Shown here: positions 14,562 to 16,337 of the stretch, one piece after another | Position numbering within the stretch: the first letter of the stretch is position 1 | How the letters are laid out: every line of letters starts with the position of its first letter | From: an uncultured Microbacteriaceae bacterium | GTDB taxonomy: Bacteria > Actinomycetota > Actinomycetes > Actinomycetales > Microbacteriaceae | Reading direction: 5' to 3' | DNA: 16,337 nt | Assembly (NCBI GenBank): GCA_934661165.1 | Contig: CAKUJB010000029.1 | Location: 1-16,337, forward strand | The notes under the pieces: model-generated | What the model was told of the DNA's origin: nothing | Seen by the model: only the letters and a program-made list of their open reading frames with translations | The model's database searches: none | Position numbers and translations under genes: made by a program

Positions 14562-14602
14562 GCATCCGCCAAGGCGATGCTGTGCGCTCACTGCGAACGC
14601 AC
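14562..14602. promoter_or_regulatory. Two adjacent dyads in a divergent promoter region
   Basis: Two imperfect inverted repeats sit side by side between the divergent promoters. One is GCATCCGCC-AA-GGCGATGC (14562-14580, one bulged base); the other is GTGCGCTC-ACTGC-GAACGCAC (14582-14602, seven of eight pairs). They could be binding sites for a regulator acting on both genes, but in DNA this GC-rich short dyads also arise by chance. Confidence 0.3.
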
Positions 14603-14625
14603 TGGGTCGAGGGCATCCGAGCGCC

Positions 14626-14631
14626 TAGCGT
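14626..14631 (+). promoter_or_regulatory. Putative -10 box TAGCGT for the Zincin_2 gene (leaderless)
   Basis: TAGCGT fits TANNNT and ends six bases before the ATG at 14638. No ribosome-binding site is visible. Confidence 0.55.
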
Positions 14632-14637
14632 TGGCGT

Positions 14638-16020
14638 ATGAGCGAGCAGCCGAGCCCCGACGAGGAGGAGTTCCGCGAGCTCCTGCGCGAGTTCCTCGAG
14701 GGGCGGGGGGACATCGACCCCGCGCAGCTCGCGAGCGCGGCGGGGCTGCCGGCGAATCCCGCGGTCCTCGGCCAGCTCATGGGGCATCTGCAGCGCGCGA
14801 TGCAGCGCGACGGCGGGTCGATCGACTGGGGCCTCGCCGCCGAGCAGGCGTCGACGATCGCGCACCAGGGCACCGTCCCGACGCTCCCCGAGGAGCGGGC
14901 GGGCGTCGAGCAGGCGCTCGGGGTCGCCGAGCTCTGGCTCGACGAGGCGACCGACCTCCCCCGCTCCGCACAGGTGCCGCGGATCCTGAGTCGCCAGGAG
15001 TGGACGGCCGCGACGATCGGCGTGTGGTCGCAGCTCGCGCAGCCCGTCGCCGACTCGATCGCCGACGCGCTCATGGGCGCGCTCGCCTCGGCGGCGCCGG
15101 AGGAGCTCGACGGGCTCCTGCCCGGCGCCTCCCGCATCATGCGGAACGTGGGCGGCACGCTCTTCGCGATGCAGCTCGGGCAGGTCGTCGGGCAGCTCTC
15201 CGGCGAGGTGCTCTCCGGCGGCGACATCGGCATCCCCCTCATCGAGGACGGCCAGGCGGCGATCCTGCCGCAGAATGCGCTCGCCTTCGGTCGCTCGCTC
15301 GAGCAGCCGGTCGACCAGGTGCAGCTCTGGGTCGCGGCGCGCGAGCTCGCCCACGCGCGGCTCTTCCGCCACGCCCGGTGGCTCGCGCTGCAGCTCATCA
15401 CGGCGATCACGGACTACGCGCGCGGCATCACGATCGACATGCGCGCCCTCGAGGACCTCGCCGGCGAGCTCGACATCCAGAACCCGGAGGCGCTCCGCGC
15501 CGCCCTCCAGGAGGGCCGACTCATCCCGCCGCGCAGCGAGTCGCAGCAGCAGGCGCTCGGCCGCCTCGAGACGACGCTCGCGCTCCTCGAGGGCTGGGTC
15601 GATGTCGTCACCGCGGCAGCGACGAAGCGGCTTCCCGCGGCTCCCGCCATCGCCGAGGCGGTCCGGCGCCGGCGCGCCGCGGGCGGGCCGGCCGAGCGGG
15701 CGCTCGCCGCGCTCGTCGGCCTCGAGCTGCGCCCGCGCCGGCTCCGCGAGGCCGCCGCGATGTGGCAGGCAGTCACCGAGGCGATCGGCGAAGCCGGGCG
15801 CGACGCGCTGTGGTCGCATCCCGATCTCGTCCCGACGGCGGCCGACATCGACGACCCCGCGGCGCTCCTCGCGCGGCTCCTGGCCGGCCCGCCGGAGCCC
15901 GATGACGTCGACCGCGCGATCGAGGACCTCCTCGCCGATGAGGGTGGGTCGCGGCCGGCCGAGGGCGGGGACGGGCCGATGTCCGGCGACGAGGGCGACG
16001 GGGGCCCGACCTCGAGGTAG
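14638..16020 (+). CDS. Zincin_2 family protein (putative zinc-dependent metalloprotease)
   Basis: This 460-residue soluble protein matches the actinobacterial Zincin_2/DUF2342 family (PF10103), often annotated as a metalloprotease or putative hydrolase; Rv3195 occupies the same position in M. tuberculosis. Landmarks are an acidic N-terminus, the segment DWGLAAEQASTIAHQG (63-78), EWTAATIGVWSQLAQPVADS (121-140), a Gly-rich helix region with FAMQLGQVVGQLSGEVLSG (176-194), and the likely active-site helix RELAHARLFRHARWL (235-249). The C-terminal tail (about 425-460) is acidic, Gly-rich and probably disordered. A canonical HExxH is not visible; the family helix keeps E236, H239 and H245. Activity is therefore unproven. 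Divergent from the PDZ protease and convergent with the next gene. Confidence 0.88.
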   Translation: MSEQPSPDEEEFRELLREFLEGRGDIDPAQLASAAGLPANPAVLGQLMGHLQRAMQRDGGSIDWGLAAEQASTIAHQGTVPTLPEERAGVEQALGVAELWLDEATDLPRSAQVPRILSRQEWTAATIGVWSQLAQPVADSIADALMGALASAAPEELDGLLPGASRIMRNVGGTLFAMQLGQVVGQLSGEVLSGGDIGIPLIEDGQAAILPQNALAFGRSLEQPVDQVQLWVAARELAHARLFRHARWLALQLITAITDYARGITIDMRALEDLAGELDIQNPEALRAALQEGRLIPPRSESQQQALGRLETTLALLEGWVDVVTAAATKRLPAAPAIAEAVRRRRAAGGPAERALAALVGLELRPRRLREAAAMWQAVTEAIGEAGRDALWSHPDLVPTAADIDDPAALLARLLAGPPEPDDVDRAIEDLLADEGGSRPAEGGDGPMSGDEGDGGPTSR

Positions 16021-16023
16021 ACG

Positions 16024-16037
16024 CGCGGACGTCCGCG
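16024..16037. terminator. Perfect 14-base palindrome between convergent genes
   Basis: CGCGGACGTCCGCG lies in the 49-base gap between the stops of the Zincin_2 and ThiF-like genes. It could fold as a 5-bp stem with a 4-base loop on either strand. With no T-tract and a short stem, a role as a bidirectional terminator is only a guess. Confidence 0.3.
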
Positions 16038-16069
16038 ACCGAGCGCTGCGTCGTCCTTGGGTCACGGGC

Positions 16070-16337
16070 TCAGGCCGCCGCGCGCCGCACGAGCTGCAGG
16101 TCGACGAGGCAGCCGCACTCGGGGTGCGGCGGCGCGGGGACAGCGCGCGCCGAGCCGTCGAGCGCGACGCACAGCGTGCGCGCCTCGCCGGGCAGCTCCG
16201 CGGGCTCGGTCGCTCGGGTCCGCAGCGCCTCGCGGAGCCGGCGCACGGCTGTCGACAGCGCCACGACGCGCAGCAGGGGGTCGTCGGCCGTCGCGTCGCG
16301 CTGCGTGATGAGCTGCGCCGCGACGGCCGGCCAGCAC
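16070..16337 (-). CDS. Probable ThiF/TOMM-cyclodehydratase-like protein, C-terminal part (cut by window edge)
   Basis: The frame is open from the window edge at 16336 to the TGA at 16070, giving the last 88 residues of a protein. It begins CWPAVAAQLITQRDATADDP, resembling the segment after the CxxC region of E1-like (ThiF/cyclodehydratase-type) proteins, where CLRCLDL is followed by a WPALAAQL-type sequence. It ends near the C-terminus with HPECGC, which resembles a conserved Cys pair of these proteins. A ThiF/TOMM-type annotation (Rv3196-like) also fits the gene order. The catalytic ATP-binding part is outside the window, so the call rests on two short motifs and synteny. The true start and total length cannot be seen. 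A metal-binding role for the Cys pair is inference. Confidence 0.5.
   Translation of the reverse strand, partial: CWPAVAAQLITQRDATADDPLLRVVALSTAVRRLREALRTRATEPAELPGEARTLCVALDGSARAVPAPPHPECGCLVDLQLVRRAAA

Noticed and set aside
13389..14591. Longer start at 14591 for the PDZ/S16 protease
   Set aside because: The extra 26 residues look noncoding, would run over the divergent promoter region, and ignore the TACACT box seven bases before the GTG at 14513.

Overview
The window is very GC-rich, bacterial and gene-dense, with short intergenic gaps. Its families (UPF0182, YlbL-like PDZ/S16 protease, Zincin_2, TipAS-type MerR, DUF2200, DUF6804, TIGR03620-type F420 oxidoreductase) and its TANNNT-type -10 boxes placed directly before start codons point to an actinobacterium, most likely Microbacteriaceae. 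That family assignment is inference; no rRNA or other taxonomic marker is present.

Layout from left to right. (1) A two-component system on the minus strand, response regulator first and then a membrane histidine kinase that runs off the left edge. It diverges from a GNAT acetyltransferase, and a DUF2200 protein follows. (2) A small four-helix membrane protein, an initiator tRNA-fMet with a hairpin behind it, and a flavin-reductase-like protein, all on the minus strand. (3) A plus-strand run: a second two-component system (kinase then regulator, overlapping) and a MerR/TipAS regulator whose promoter carries a perfect operator dyad in a 19-bp spacer. (4) A repeat-filled gap at 6629-6829 with an 85-base hairpin and direct repeats, then a secreted S33-like peptidase lipoprotein. 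(5) On the minus strand, an acyl-lipid/CoA desaturase. (6) An F420-type luciferase-like oxidoreductase translationally coupled to a large UPF0182 membrane protein, and a PDZ/S16 membrane-anchored protease. Divergent from these is a Zincin_2 protein, followed by the C-terminal end of a probable ThiF/cyclodehydratase-like protein at the right edge. As I recall it, UPF0182, PDZ protease, Zincin_2 and ThiF-like is the gene order of Rv3193c to Rv3196 in Mycobacterium tuberculosis, so this part looks like conserved actinobacterial core.

No phage, IS element, CRISPR array, toxin-antitoxin pair or defence island is visible, and most genes are ordinary chromosomal ones. The unusual signal is at the DNA level. 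An 11-mer, GAGGAATGCGC, occurs eight times exactly on both strands, in different reading frames and in gaps, where about 0.01 copies would be expected by chance. Seven genes share a -10-like hexamer 6 or 7 bases before the start codon, which suggests leaderless transcription is common here. The 6641-6810 element is a strong candidate for a dispersed genomic repeat.
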